DNA of 64,000 nt from Pratylenchus scribneri (taxonomy: Eukaryota > Nematoda > Chromadorea > Rhabditida > Pratylenchidae). The notes under the pieces are model-generated. The model was not told the DNA's origin. It saw only the letters and a program-made list of their open reading frames with translations, and made no database searches. The stretch is from the NCBI GenBank assembly GCA_030063045.1, contig JAQSEB010000231.1, forward strand, positions 372,001 through 436,000. Reading direction: 5' to 3'. This document shows positions 21,389 to 34,383 of the stretch, one piece after another. The position numbers and the translations under genes are program-made. Position 1 is the first letter of the stretch, and the number at the start of each line of letters is the position of its first letter.

Positions 21389-24300
21389 GTATATTTGACA
21401 TGTTTTAGGACGGAAGGCCATAACTCGCCAATTTATGAAGATATTAAATTTTCGTTTACAGATTCAGAATCTACATAAAAAATACTACTAGAATCAACAT
21501 TTTAAAAATTTAAAAACATTTTTTTGAAATTTTTTCTATTATCGAATTTATGACACAGTATATTTTGGGGTCAAATTGACGGATGGCCATATCTCTTAAA
21601 ATTTTCTAACAAATCTTCTAATTTTTTGGGAAAAAATATAGTTTAATATTGGAAAAATAATACTATAAGAATAAGGGCAATCGTATGTATTTTTTTCAAG
21701 AAATCGTATTTTTTACCTAACTAGGTATATTTTGAGGGTCATATTTGAGGGTCAATTTGACGGATGGCCATATCTCTTAAAATTTTCCAACAAATCTTCT
21801 AATTTTTTGGGAAAAAATATAGTTTAATATTGGAAAAATAATAGTATAAGAATAAGGGCAATCGTATGTATTTTTTTCAAGAAATCGTATTTTTTACCTA
21901 ACTAGGTATATTTTGAGGGTCATATTTGAGGGTCAATTTGACGGATGGCCATATCTCTTAAAATTTTTTAAAAAATCTTCTAATTTTTTGGGAAAAAATA
22001 TAGTTTAATATTGGAAAAATAATAGTATAAGAATAAGGGCAATCGTATGTATTTTTTTCAAGAAATCGTATTTTTTACCTAACTAGGTATATTTTGAGGG
22101 TCATATTTGAGGGTCAAATCGATGGATGGCCATAACTCTTAAAATTTTCCAACAAATCTTCTAATTTTTTGGGAAAAAATATAGTTTAATATTGGAAAAA
22201 TAATAGTATAAGAATAAGGGCAATCGTATGTATTTTTTTCAAGAAATCGTATTTTTTACCTAACTAGGTATATTTTGAGGGTCATATTTGAGGGTCAAAT
22301 TGACGGATGGCCATATCTCTTAAAATTTTTTAAAAAATCTTCTAATTTTTTGGGAAAAAATATAGTTTAATATAGGAAAAATAATACTATAAGAATGAGG
22401 GCAATTGTACGTATTTTTTTCAACAAATCATATTTTTTACCTAACTAGGTATATTTTGAGGGTCATATTTGAGGGTCAAATCGATGGATGGCCATAACTC
22501 TTAAAATTTTCCAACAAATCTTCTAATTTTTTGGGAAAAAATATAGTTTAATATTGGAAAAATAATAGTATAAGAATAAGGGCAATTGTACGTATTTTTT
22601 TCAACAAATCATATTTTTTACCTAACTAGGTATATTTTGAGGGTCATATTTGAGGGTCAAATCGACGGAAGGCCATAACTCGCCAATTTTTGAAGATATT
22701 GAATTTTCGTTTTCAGGTTCAGAATCTACATAAAAAATACTATTAAAATCAACTTTTTAAAAATTTAAAATCTTTTTTTTGAAAATTTTTCTATTATCGA
22801 ATTTATGACGCAGTATATTTTGAGGGTCAATTTGACGGATGGCCATATCTCTTAAAATTTTTTAACAAATCTTCTAATTTTTTGGGAAAAAATATAGTTT
22901 TATATTGGAAAAATAATACTATAAGAATGAGGGCAATTGTACGTATTTTTTTCAGGAAATCATATTTTTTACCTAACTAGGTATATTTTGAGGGTCATAT
23001 TTGAGGGTCAAATTGACGGATGGCCATATCTCTTAAAATTTTTTAAAAAATCTTCTAATTTTTTGGGAAAAAATATAGTTTAATATTGGAAAAATAATAC
23101 TATAAGAATGAGGGCAATTGTACGTATTTTTTTCAACAAATCATATTTTTTACCTAACTAGGTATATTTTGAGGGTCATATTTGAGGGTCAAATCGACGG
23201 AAGGCCATAACTCGCCAATTTTTGAAGATATTGAATTTTCGTTTTCAGGTTCAGAATCTACATAAAAAATACTATTAAAAACAACTTTTTAAAAATTTAA
23301 AATCTTTTTTTTGAAAATTTTTCTATTATCGAATTTTTGACGCAGTATATTTTGAGGGTCAACTTGACGGATGGCCATATCTCTTAAAATTTTCTAACAA
23401 ATCTTCTAATTTTTTGGGAAAAAATATAGTTTTATATTGGAAAAATAATACTATAAGAATAAGGGCAATTGTACGTATTTTTTTTCAAGAAATCGTATTT
23501 TTTACCTAACTAGGTATATTTTGAGGGTCATATTTGAGGGTCAAATCGACGGAAGGCCATAACTCGCCAATTTTTGAAGATATTGAATTTTCGTTTTCAG
23601 GTTCAGAATCTACATATAAAATACTATTAAAATCAACTTTTTAAAAATTAAAAATCTTTTTTTTGAAAATTTTTCTATTATCGAATTTTTGACGCAGTAT
23701 ATTTTGAGGGTCAACTTGACGGATGGCCATATCTCTTAAAATTTTCTAACAAATCTTCTAATTTTTTGGGAAAAAATATAGTTTTATATTGGAAAAATAA
23801 TACTATAAGAATAAGGGCAATTGTACGTATTTTTTTCAAGAAATCGTATTTTTTACCTAACTAGGTATATTTTGAGGGTCATATTTGAGGGTCAAATCGA
23901 CGGATGGCCATATCTCTTAAAATTTTTTAACAAATCTTCTAATTTTTTGGGGAAAAATATAGTTTTATATTGGAAAAATAATACTATAAGAATGAGGGCA
24001 ATTGTACGTATTTTTTTCAGGAAATCATATTTTTTACCTAACTAGGTATATTTTGAGGGTCAACTTGTTGGATGGCCATATCTCTTAAAATTTTCAAACA
24101 AATCTTCTAATTTTTTGGGAAAAAATATAGTTTTATATTGGAAAAATAATACTATAAGAATGAGGGCAATTGTACATATTTTTTTCAACAAATCATATTT
24201 TTTACCTAACTAGGTATATTTTGAGGGTCAACTTGACGGATGGCCATATCTCTTAAAATTTTCTAACAAATCTTCTAATTTTTTGGGAAAAAATATAGTT

Positions 24301-24849
24301 TTATATTGGAAAAATAATACTATAAGAATGAGGGCAATTGTACGTATTTTTTTCAGGAAATCATATTTTTTACCTAACTAGGTATATTTTGAGGGTCAAC
24401 TTGACGGATGGCCATATCTCTTAAAATTTTCTAACAAATCTTCTAATTTTTTGGGAAAAAATATAGTTTTATATTGGAAAAATAATACTATAAGAATGAG
24501 GGCAATTGTACATATTTTTTTCAACAAATCATATTTTTTACCTAACTAGGTATATTTTGAGGGTCATATTTGAGGGTCAAATCGACGGATGGCCATATCT
24601 CTTAAAATTTTTTAACAAATCTTCTAATTTTTTGGGAAAAAATATAGTTTTATATTGGAAAAATAATACTATAAGAATGAGGGCAATTGTACATATTTTT
24701 TTCAACAAATCATATTTTTTACCTAACTAGGTATATTTTGAGGGTCAACTTGACGGATGGCCATATCTCTTAAAATTTTCTAACAAATCTTCTAATTTTT
24801 TGGGAAAAAATATAGTTTTATATTGGAAAAATAATACTATAAGAATGAG

Positions 24850-27800
24850 GGCAATTGTACGCATTTTTTTCAGGAAATCATATTTTTTACCTAACTAGGT
24901 ATATTTTGAGGGTCAACTTGACGGATGGCCATATCTCTTAAAATTTTCTAACAAATCTTCTAATTTTTTGGGAAAAAATATAGTTTTATATTGGAAAAAT
25001 AATACTATAAGAATGAGGGCAATTGTACATATTTTTTTCAACAAATCATATTTTTTACCTAACTAGGTATATTTTGAGGGTCATATTTGAGGGTCAAATC
25101 GACGGATGGCCATATCTCTTAAAATTTTTTAACAAATCTTCTAATTTTTTGGGAAAAAATATAGTTTTATATTGGAAAAATAATACTATAAGAATGAGGG
25201 CAATTGTACATATTTTTTTCAACAAATCATATTTTTTACCTAACTAGGTATATTTTGAGGGTCATATTTGAGGGTCAACTTGACGGATGGCCATATCTCT
25301 TAAAATTTTTTAACAAATCTTCTAATTTTTTGGAAAAAAATATAGTTTAATATTGGAAAAATAATACTATAAGGGCAATTGTACGTATTTTTTTCAAGAA
25401 ATCATATTTTTTACCTAACTAGGTATATTTTGAGGGTCATATTTGAGGGTCAAATCGACGGATGGCCATAACTCGCCAATTTTTGAAGATATTGAATTTT
25501 CGTTTTCAGTTTCAGAATCTACATAAAAAATACTATTAGAATCAAATTTTTAAAAATTTAAAATCTTTTTTTTGAAAATTTTTCTTTTATCGAATTTATG
25601 ACGCAGTATATTTTGAGGGTCAACTTGACGGATGGCCATATCTCTTAAAATTTTTTAACAAATCTTCTAATTTTTTGGAAAAAAATATAGTTTAATATTG
25701 GAAAAATAATACTATAAGGGCAATTGTACGTATTTTTTTCAAGAAATCATATTTTTTACCTAACTAGGTATATTTTGAGGGTCATATTTGAGGGTCAAAT
25801 CGACGGATGGCCATATCTCTTAAAATTTTTTAACAAATCTTCTAATTTTTTGGAAAAAAATATAGTTTAATATTGGAAAAATAATACTATAAGAATAAGG
25901 GCAATTGTACGTATTTTTTTCAAGAAATCATATTTTTTACCTAACTAGGTATATTTTGAGGGTCATATTTGAGGGTCAAATCGACGGATGGCCATATCTC
26001 TTAAAATTTTTTAAAAAATCTTCTAATTTTTTGGGAAAAAATATAGTTTTATATTGGAAAAATAATACTATAAGAATAAGGGCAATTGTACGTATTTTTT
26101 TCAAATAATCATATTTTTTACCTAACTAGGTATATTTTGAGGGTTATATTTGAGGGTCAAATCGACGGATGGCCATATCTCTTAAAATTTTTTAACAAAT
26201 CTTCTAATTTTTTGGGAAAAAATATAGTTTAATATTGGAAAAATAATACTATAAGAATAAGGGCAATTGTACGTATTTTTTTCAAGTAATCATATTTTTT
26301 ACCTAACTAGGTATATTTTGAGGGTTATATTTGAGGGTCAAATCGACGGATGGCCATATCTCTTAAAATTTTTTAACAAATCTTCTAATTTTTTGGGAAA
26401 AAATATAGTTTAATATTGGAAAAATAATACTATAAGAATAAGGGCAATTGTACGTATTTTTTTCAAGTAATCATATTTTTTACCTAACTAGGTATATTTT
26501 GAGGGTCATATTTGAGGGTCAAATCGACGGATGGCCATATCTCTTAAAATTTTTTAAAAAATCTTCTAATTTTTTGGGAAAAAATATAGTTTAATATTGG
26601 AAAAATAATACTATAAGAATGAGGGCAATTGTACGCATTTTTTTCAGGAAATCATATTTTTTACCTAACTAGGTATATTTTGAGGGTCAACTTGACGGAT
26701 GGCCATATCTCTTAAAATTTTCTAACAAATCTTCTAATTTTTTGGGAAAAAATATAGTTTTATATTGGAAAAATAATACTATAAGAATGAGGGCAATTGT
26801 ACATATTTTTTTCAACAAATCATATTTTTTACCTAACTAGGTATATTTTGAGGGTCATATTTGAGGGTCAAATCGACGGATGGCCATATCTCTTAAAATT
26901 TTTTAACAAATCTTCTAATTTTTTGGGAAAAAATATAGTTTTATATTGGAAAAATAATACTATAAGAATGAGGGCAATTGTACATATTTTTTTCAACAAA
27001 TCATATTTTTTACCTAACTAGGTATATTTTGAGGGTCATATTTGAGGGTCAACTTGACGGATGGCCATATCTCTTAAAATTTTTTAACAAATCTTCTAAT
27101 TTTTTGGAAAAAAATATAGTTTAATATTGGAAAAATAATACTATAAGGGCAATTGTACGTATTTTTTTCAAGAAATCATATTTTTTACCTAACTAGGTAT
27201 ATTTTGAGGGTCATATTTGAGGGTCAAATCGACGGATGGCCATAACTCGCCAATTTTTGAAGATATTGAATTTTCGTTTTCAGTTTCAGAATCTACATAA
27301 AAAATACTATTAGAATCAAATTTTTAAAAATTTAAAATCTTTTTTTTGAAAATTTTTCTTTTATCGAATTTATGACGCAGTATATTTTGAGGGTCAACTT
27401 GACGGATGGCCATATCTCTTAAAATTTTTTAACAAATCTTCTAATTTTTTGGAAAAAAATATAGTTTAATATTGGAAAAATAATACTATAAGGGCAATTG
27501 TACGTATTTTTTTCAAGAAATCATATTTTTTACCTAACTAGGTATATTTTGAGGGTCATATTTGAGGGTCAAATCGACGGATGGCCATATCTCTTAAAAT
27601 TTTTTAACAAATCTTCTAATTTTTTGGAAAAAAATATAGTTTAATATTGGAAAAATAATACTATAAGAATAAGGGCAATTGTACGTATTTTTTTCAAGAA
27701 ATCATATTTTTTACCTAACTAGGTATATTTTGAGGGTCATATTTGAGGGTCAAATCGACGGATGGCCATATCTCTTAAAATTTTTTAAAAAATCTTCTAA

Positions 27801-28044
27801 TTTTTTGGGAAAAAATATAGTTTTATATTGGAAAAATAATACTATAAGAATAAGGGCAATTGTACGTATTTTTTTCAAATAATCATATTTTTTACCTAAC
27901 TAGGTATATTTTGAGGGTTATATTTGAGGGTCAAATCGACGGATGGCCATATCTCTTAAAATTTTTTAACAAATCTTCTAATTTTTTGGGAAAAAATATA
28001 GTTTAATATTGGAAAAATAATACTATAAGAATAAGGGCAATTGT
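24850..28044 (+). repeat. Segmental duplication of about 1.77 kb inside the array
   Basis: Marker variants recur with an offset of 1774 bp. The rare GTACGCATTTTT variant sits at about 24858 and 26632, and whole monomer series at 25023/26797 and 25905/27679 repeat in order with the same short and long forms. The two blocks are about 24850-26270 and 26624-28044. This indicates recent unequal exchange or block amplification. Confidence 0.75.
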
Positions 28045-29325
28045 ACGTATTTTTTTCAAGTAATCATATTTTTTACCTAACTAGGTATATTTTGAGGGTC
28101 ATATTTGAGGGTCAAATCGACGGATGGCCATATCTCTTAAAATTTTTTAAAAAATCTTCTAATTTTTTGGGAAAAAATATAGTTTAATATTGGAAAAATA
28201 ATACTATAAGAATAAGGGCAATTGTACGTATTTTTTTCAAGAAATCATATTTTTTACCTAACTAGGTATATTTTGAGGGTCATATTTGAGGGTCAAATCG
28301 ACGGATGGCCATATCTCTTAAAATTTTTTAACAAATCTTCTAATTTTTTGGGAAAAAATATAGTTTAATATTGGAAAAATAATACTATAAGAATAAGGGC
28401 AATTGTACGTATTTTTTTCAAGAAATCGTATTTTTTACCTAACTAGGTATATTTTGAGGGTCATATTTGAGGGTCAAATCGACGGATGGCCATAACTCGC
28501 CAATTTTTGAAGATATTGAATTTTCGTTTTCAGTTTCAGAATCTACATAAAAAATACTATTAGAATCAACTTTTTAAAAATTTAAAATCTTTTTTTTGAA
28601 AATTTTTCTTTTATCGAATTTATGACGCAGTATATTTTGAGGGTCAACTTGACGGATGGCCATATCTCTTAAAATTTTTTAACAAATCTTCTAATTTTTT
28701 GGAAAAAAATATAGTTTAATATTGGAAAAATAACACTATAAGAATAAGGGCAATTGTACGTATTTTTTTCAAGAAATCATATTTTTTACCTAACTAGGTA
28801 TATTTTGAGGGTCATATTTGAGGGTCAAATCGACGGATGGCCATATCTCTTAAAATTTTTTAAAAAATCTTCTAATTTTTTGGGAAAAAATATAGTTTTA
28901 TATTGGAAATATAATACTATAAAAATAAGGGCAATTGTACGTATTTTTTTCAAGAAATCATATTTTTACCTAACTAGGTATATTTTGAGGGTCATATTTG
29001 AGGGTCAAATCGACGGATGGCCATAACTCGCCAATTTTTGAAGATATTGAATTTTCGTTTTCAGTTTCAGAATCTACATAAAAAATACTATTAGAATCAA
29101 ATTTTTAAAAATTTAAAATCTTTTTTTTGAAAATTTTTCTTTTATCGAATTTATGACGCAGTATATTTTGAGGGTCAACTTGACGGATGGCCATATCTCT
29201 TAAAATTTTCTAACAAATCTTCTAATTTTTTGGGAAAAAATATAGTTTTATATTGGAAAAATAATACTATAAGAATGAGGTCAATTGTACGTATTTTTTT
29301 CAAGAAATCATATTTTTTACCTAAC

Positions 29326-29331
29326 TAGGTA
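29326..29331. repeat. Target-site duplication, left copy (TAGGTA)
   Basis: The satellite reads CTAACTAGGTA and then breaks into AGTAGTATAAACG. The last six satellite bases TAGGTA are repeated at 44691-44696 directly after the element. An empty monomer reads CTAACTAGGTATATTTTG, which is what joining the two flanks through one TAGGTA gives. Confidence 0.95.
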
Positions 29332-30046
29332 AGTAGTATAAACGAAGTTCTGGCTCACCCCCCATTTTGACCATAACCAAAATGACTCAGATCATTTTTG
29401 AAAAGCCCAAAGGTTTTGACTACTCACCGGTCCATGATTGACCAAAAAACTTTGACAATTTATGAAAAGGCCAAAGTTATTGACTATTTTTCTGAGCAGG
29501 ATTGGTCAAAATTCCTCAGAAAATTTTGAAAAGTCGAAAGCTTTTGATTCTTCTCCAGAAAATGTTGGATCAAAAGCCTCAAACTGACCATTAGCAAACC
29601 CAAAGATTTTGGCTACTTTTTCTACAACTCCCCGGATTTTTCAAGAAAAGTCTCAAATCTTTAGAAAACCTAAAGATATTCTTGCCCCCCCATTCTGATC
29701 ATAACCAAAATGACTCAGATCATTTTTGAAAAGCCCAAAGGTTTTGACTACTCACCGGTCCATGATTGACCAAAAAAACTTTGACAATTTATGAAAAGGC
29801 CAAAGTTATTGACTATTTTTCTGAGTGAGGATTGGTCAAAATTCCTCAGAAAATTTTTGAAAAGTCGAAAGCTTTTGACTATTCCCCAGCAAATGTTTGA
29901 TCGTAAAGCCTTAATCAGACCAATAGAAAGCCCAAAGGTTTTGGCTACTTTTTTGCCCCCCCCCCCCAACGGAGCAAGGAAATTTCAATCATTTTTAAAA
30001 GACCAAAGTTCTTGGTTACTCTTTGACCCCCCCCCCCCCCCCCCCC
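29332..30046 (+). repeat. Maverick left terminal inverted repeat
   Basis: Pairs in inverted orientation with 43978-44690. It is built of two diverged direct copies offset by about 327 bp: CCATAACCAAAATGACTCAG, CTACTCACCGGTCCATGATT and AAAGTTATTGACTATTTTTC recur near 29370, 29420, 29475 and again near 29700, 29745, 29802. C-runs at 29684, 29953 and 30026-30046 punctuate it. It ends in the long C-run before TCCCTAGCGC. Confidence 0.9.
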
Positions 30047-31254
30047 TCCCTAGCGCATGTATGCGGCAACGATTGCGCATATATTTCCCTTCTCGCGCAT
30101 AAGCTGGTCGGTACAAGAGGAATTAGATGACAGAGGCAGGGAAATGAAAGGAAGGGAAGTCGCCGATGGAGGAATAAGGTCATGAAGGTCAGCACCGCCA
30201 CAGGCGATTTTTTAGCTGTCATCAACGCAAAAATAGGGGCAGCAGCAAATAAAAGAAGGGGAGGGGTGCACACTAAGAGGAGAACAGAAAGGAAAAGCTG
30301 GTGGATGGGCACTGGCAGACGAAAATAAAATTTGATAAATGTGAGAACGAGAATTTGGGCTGAAAATAGGTCAAATTCTCCATATAAAAGGCGAGAATTC
30401 TCCTCTTTCCCTCATAAAATAGTATACCCCACCTTTATTATTCCCAAAATCGCCAAATTTCCAATAAAACATCCCCTATCCCTGCCCATTACCAACCAAA
30501 AAAAAGTTGTCCCTCCCCAAAATATATTTTTATCTATAATTTCAAAGAATTTCTAGTCAAATAGGGGAAAGTTATTAAATTAAGATGACAAATGGGTGCC
30601 CTGCAAAAATTATGTTAATATGACAAAATGTATGAATGGAAAGGATGAAAGTGGGGCGATGCGAATTACTTTACGCTCTAGTCAACAGTGCACAGATCAA
30701 TTCCCCAAAGGGGAATTGAATAAAAATTAGGTTAGGAGAGGGGAATTGGCGGCCGAAAAAATAAAATCGAAAATAGGAAAGAGGGCAAAATGCGCCCAAC
30801 AAAAGGGGATTTCCCCTGCTCATCGCCCAGGGTCTTCTTCGCTGTTTAAAACGGTAAAAATTTATGGATGGGAATAAGGAGAATTGAAGAAATGAGTGTA
30901 ATGCATTGATTTGTGGGGTGTTGGTGACGCTTTTAGTGAAAGGTGGCAAATTACTTTCCCCTCAAGTCCACCGCATTCAAATCAATGCGCCTAAAGGTAG
31001 TATGAATGAAAATTAAGGAGAAGGGAAGAGTGAGGGTGACGATGTGTCAAGCAAAAACAAGGGATGGCAAAATGCGCCCAAAAAGGGGATTACTTTTTCT
31101 AATCGCCGCGGGTGTCTTCTTCGTTTCTGCTGTACAATACCCTTTCCCACCAGAACCAGGCGACACTGCGCAATTTCCTCTATCTCCTATCCCCTAGCTC
31201 TGACAGCGCTGCCTTTCCCCTTCCTCCGATTGGCTGACACTGCGCTATTCCCAC

Positions 31255-31560
31255 CCCGAAAAATGGAATAGGGAAATTTGATTAAAACTTTTGTTTCTGC
31301 GCAAATTCATGACTAATCCTGTCCCATTCCCGAAAAATAGAATAGGGAAATTTGATTAAAATTTCCTGTTTATGCGCAAATTGATGACTAATCCCGTCCC
31401 ATTTCCTAAATAGAATAAGTAAATTTGATTAAACTTCATGTTTGTGCGCAAAATCATGACTAAATCCCGTCTCATTCCCAAAAATAGAATAGGGAAATTT
31501 GATTAAATCTTATTTCTGCAAAAATTCTTAAATAATTCCTCCCATTCCCAAAATATAATT
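31255..31560 (+). repeat. Tandem repeat of about 70-77 bp, four copies
   Basis: Units begin with AAAATAGAATAGGGAAATTT then GATTAAA (near 31260, 31335, 31405 and 31482). They continue through TGCGCAAATT.ATGACTAAT to TCCCGTCCCATTCC. The third unit lacks a few bases and the fourth is the most diverged. They lie in the non-coding left arm of the Maverick. Confidence 0.75.
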
Positions 31561-32329
31561 AATTAATATGTGTATTTTTAGGACCTATATAAGCTCCTTG
31601 TCCAGTATTCTCCCCATTATTCTCCTAAATTTTCCCTAAAGAATATTCAAATAATCCAATCTAATTCGGAAAAATTGTCAAAAATAGATGCAAAATTGTG
31701 CCGTTGGAAAAGTATTATTAATAAAAAATTGATTACAATTTTAAAATTTGGAATGATTAAATGGCGAAATATAATATTTATCTGGTTTTGCTGTGCAAAG
31801 TGATTATGCCAGGACAGATCTATAATTTTGGTGAAACAAAGTTTAAGAAAGGAAATGTGAAGAAAAGAATGATAAAAAAAATTAAAAATTTTCAAATTAA
31901 TTTAATATTTTTTTATTTGAATTTAGATACAAAAAAGGAGAGAATTTTCATTTTTTAATGCTATTTCAATTCCATTATTTTTTTCAAAAATATAGAAAAT
32001 TTTTGGATTTTTGTTGATACCTTCTTCTTAATTTCCTCTGTCATATCTTACCAATTTTTTGCCAATATTTCAGCCATTTGATTTCGTTGTACAACTATTG
32101 CAAGGCTTGTAGAGTCAAAAACGAATGTTTTTATTTAATATCGATATGTGAAGATTGAAAGGTCAAAGTCAAATGACCAGAAGGGAATTTTAGAAGAATG
32201 TTATTCAAATATTTTCATTCGATAAATTTAAATTGGTTATGGATTGATGGGAAATAGTTTAGTCAAATAAAGCGAACAACGTAAGCCATTTTTAATAATT
32301 TTAATAAAATAATTTAAAACAGAATCCTT

Positions 32330-33700
32330 CATTAATGGTTTATTTTATAATGGCCAAACTAGGTCAAAATTCCATCTAGAATATTCTTGTTATTATCATA
32401 GATTAATTATTCCAGACAAAAATCACATATTTAGATTAAAAAATTTCAAAATAATAAATAATGGTGCCAATGATTTATTGCATTAGATTGTTTTTCTAGG
32501 TCAAATATTAAATTTAATTCCTTCAATACATTTCAATGAATATTTTTTTCTGTGACAAATGCTAATAAATTTAGCATTGCAAATTTGTTTTTTACTAAAA
32601 AATTCTTATCAAGGATTAATTATTTTTATGTTAAATTTAAATTAAAAAAGCTGTCAACTTGATCATATGACAATGAATTAATGCGTTTTTCTAGGTCATA
32701 TGCTAAATTTAAAATAAAAAATTTTTGATTACAAGATAAAGAATAAATGCTGTTTCTATGAGTCAAGTGTTAAATTTATTTTAAAACATGTTTTCTATGT
32801 CAAAATAACTATATTCATGACAATGATTAATTACATTCGCTCCTTTTAAAAAGTTGGTACTAAATACCAGCCTAATTTACCCATTAACTTTATAAGCTTT
32901 CCAAAATTATTTTCCGAATTATTCTCAAGCCATTTATATGGCCATAAAAGAAAGGGCAAACATTTCATTCCTGTAAAATATTTTGTTTTAAAAAATTAAA
33001 TTTCTTTTTGATGGCAATTAATTTGTCAATGAGGCTGAGGACGGGATATAGAGAATTAAATAAGATGTTTATTTTTATAGATAATCAAAGTAAGTATGCT
33101 TTTAAAATGGAAACGATTTTAAAAATACTTGAGAGCAATAAATAAAAAATCGATTTTTTTTGCAGAAGAACAATTGAAATAGACATTAGAAAAAAATTAG
33201 AATTAAGCATTTTTGAAAAGTTGTTGAACAAATGACGTGCCTTCCTTGAAGAGAAATATGAACCGAGGACTTTTTGAACAATTTAATAATTCACATGGGT
33301 CTGTTCAATCATTGTGGATTTAATAGATGATAAGGAAATATTCACAAAAACGCAGGATTTTGAGCATCTGCAGAGATCGATTCAACATATTTGCTCAATC
33401 TTTCCAAACAAAAAATATTACAAAGTGCTGCCAATGTACCATGAAAATTGAAATTTGATGAATATTGATTAGAAGCTTGATTTTAATAGATAGGAAAAAG
33501 GGATGGCAAGTTCTATTTATCTGCCTCATATCTATTTTCGCGATCTAAGACCATGATTAATTGTTATTTTTCTGGGTCATTTGCTAAATTTATATTACAA
33601 AATCTGTTTTATTTTATACATGATCATGATTAATTGTTATTTTTCTTGGTCCTATACTAAATTTAGATTAAAAATCCAGATTTTTGGTAAAAGTTTGAGA
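32330..33700 (+). repeat. Degenerate interspersed repeat in Maverick left arm
   Basis: A motif of the type ATGATTAATTGTTATTTTTC followed by TAGGTCATATGCTAAATTTA and AATTAAAAAATC recurs with decay near 32470, 32680, 32745, 33550 and 33630. GTCAAATATTAAATTTAA, GTCATATGCTAAATTTAA and GTCATTTGCTAAATTTAT are clear variants. Spacing is irregular. It may be an old minisatellite or repeated control element; no function is known to me. Confidence 0.5.
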
Positions 33701-34383
33701 ATATTCGCATTAATGAATAATTACATTAAATTCTTATATAAAGCGCCTTAATATATACAGATTCATATTTCCTATTTCAAATATGAAATTTTTACATAAA
33801 ATTCTGCTGGTGAAAAGCGAAATATAAATGATCATTCAAAATATTTCGAATTAATATTTAATCTCAAAGAAAATGATACTGCCAATATCAAAATGAATTA
33901 TGAGACTAATTTATAAAGGTAAGAAAGAATATTGCGAAAAACATAATTTGAGTAATATAATAAATTCAAAATTAAAGCACCTAATCGACTCTTTAAATTG
34001 ATAAACATTTAGATTATTTCTTTGTGGATGAGTTCGTCTGCTATTGTACAAATATATAGAAGGAATATTGTTTTAAATTGAACCTGATTTATTTAATATT
34101 TTAAAATTAATCCGCAGAGATTCGAGAATTTTTAGCAGAAAATGAAGAGAAATATATTATCAAATTCCAAAAGGGTATTATTAAATATAATTATATTTAG
34201 AGCCAATCTAAAAATAAATTTTATATTTTTAATTTAATTGATATTTTGATTGGATTAATATATCTTAATTTATTTCAAATAATTTTTTAAATATCTAATT
34301 AAGATTTATCAAAGAATCCTTTAGAACTATGAATAAATTAAATAAAAAATCTTCCGCAAAAGATAGGCAAGAATTTTATTAAT

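Larger units (their letters stand above)
21389..29331 (+). repeat. Satellite array, left of the Maverick
   Basis: Head-to-tail copies of an AT-rich monomer, about 181 bp, cover 7.9 kb (roughly 45 copies by length). Landmarks in the common monomer are CGGATGGCCATATCTCTTAA, AAATCTTCTAATTTTTTGGG, AAGGGCAATTGTACGTA and TACCTAACTAGGTATATTTT. A shorter 168 bp form lacks 13 bp (one TCATATTTGAGGG). A second type begins TAACTCGCCAATTTTTGAAG and ends CGAATTTATGACGCAGTATA. The first units at 21.4-21.7 kb are the most diverged, as expected at an array edge. Short open frames inside are not genes: 181 is not a multiple of three and they recur only because the monomer recurs. The array stops at the TAGGTA target site of the Maverick. 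Confidence 0.95.
30047..34383. other. Non-coding left arm of the Maverick (no polymerase gene)
   Basis: 4.3 kb where a Maverick normally carries its polymerase and further genes. Here the longest frames are under about 100 codons and low in complexity. The left 1.2 kb is richer in GC and contains a diverged direct repeat: GGCAAAATGCGCCCAA followed by AAAAGGGGATT occurs near 30788 and again near 31066, with TCGC...GGTCTTCTTCG / GGTGTCTTCTTCG following. Beyond that lie tandem repeats (31255-31560) and a run of dispersed short repeats (about 32400-33700). I recognise no remnant of polymerase motifs, although a heavily degraded one could be missed by eye. Confidence 0.7.

Noticed and set aside
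29748..30102. Frames in the Maverick terminal repeats (73-103 codons)
   Set aside because: They are reading-through of tandem-repeated, homopolymer-rich terminal repeat sequence and appear identically in both ends because the ends are inverted copies.
30332..31271. Several 60-98 codon frames in the Maverick left arm, one with a hydrophobic start (31006-31197)
   Set aside because: Overlapping frames, low-complexity Pro/Phe-rich content, lying in direct repeats. No family resemblance and no polymerase motifs seen.
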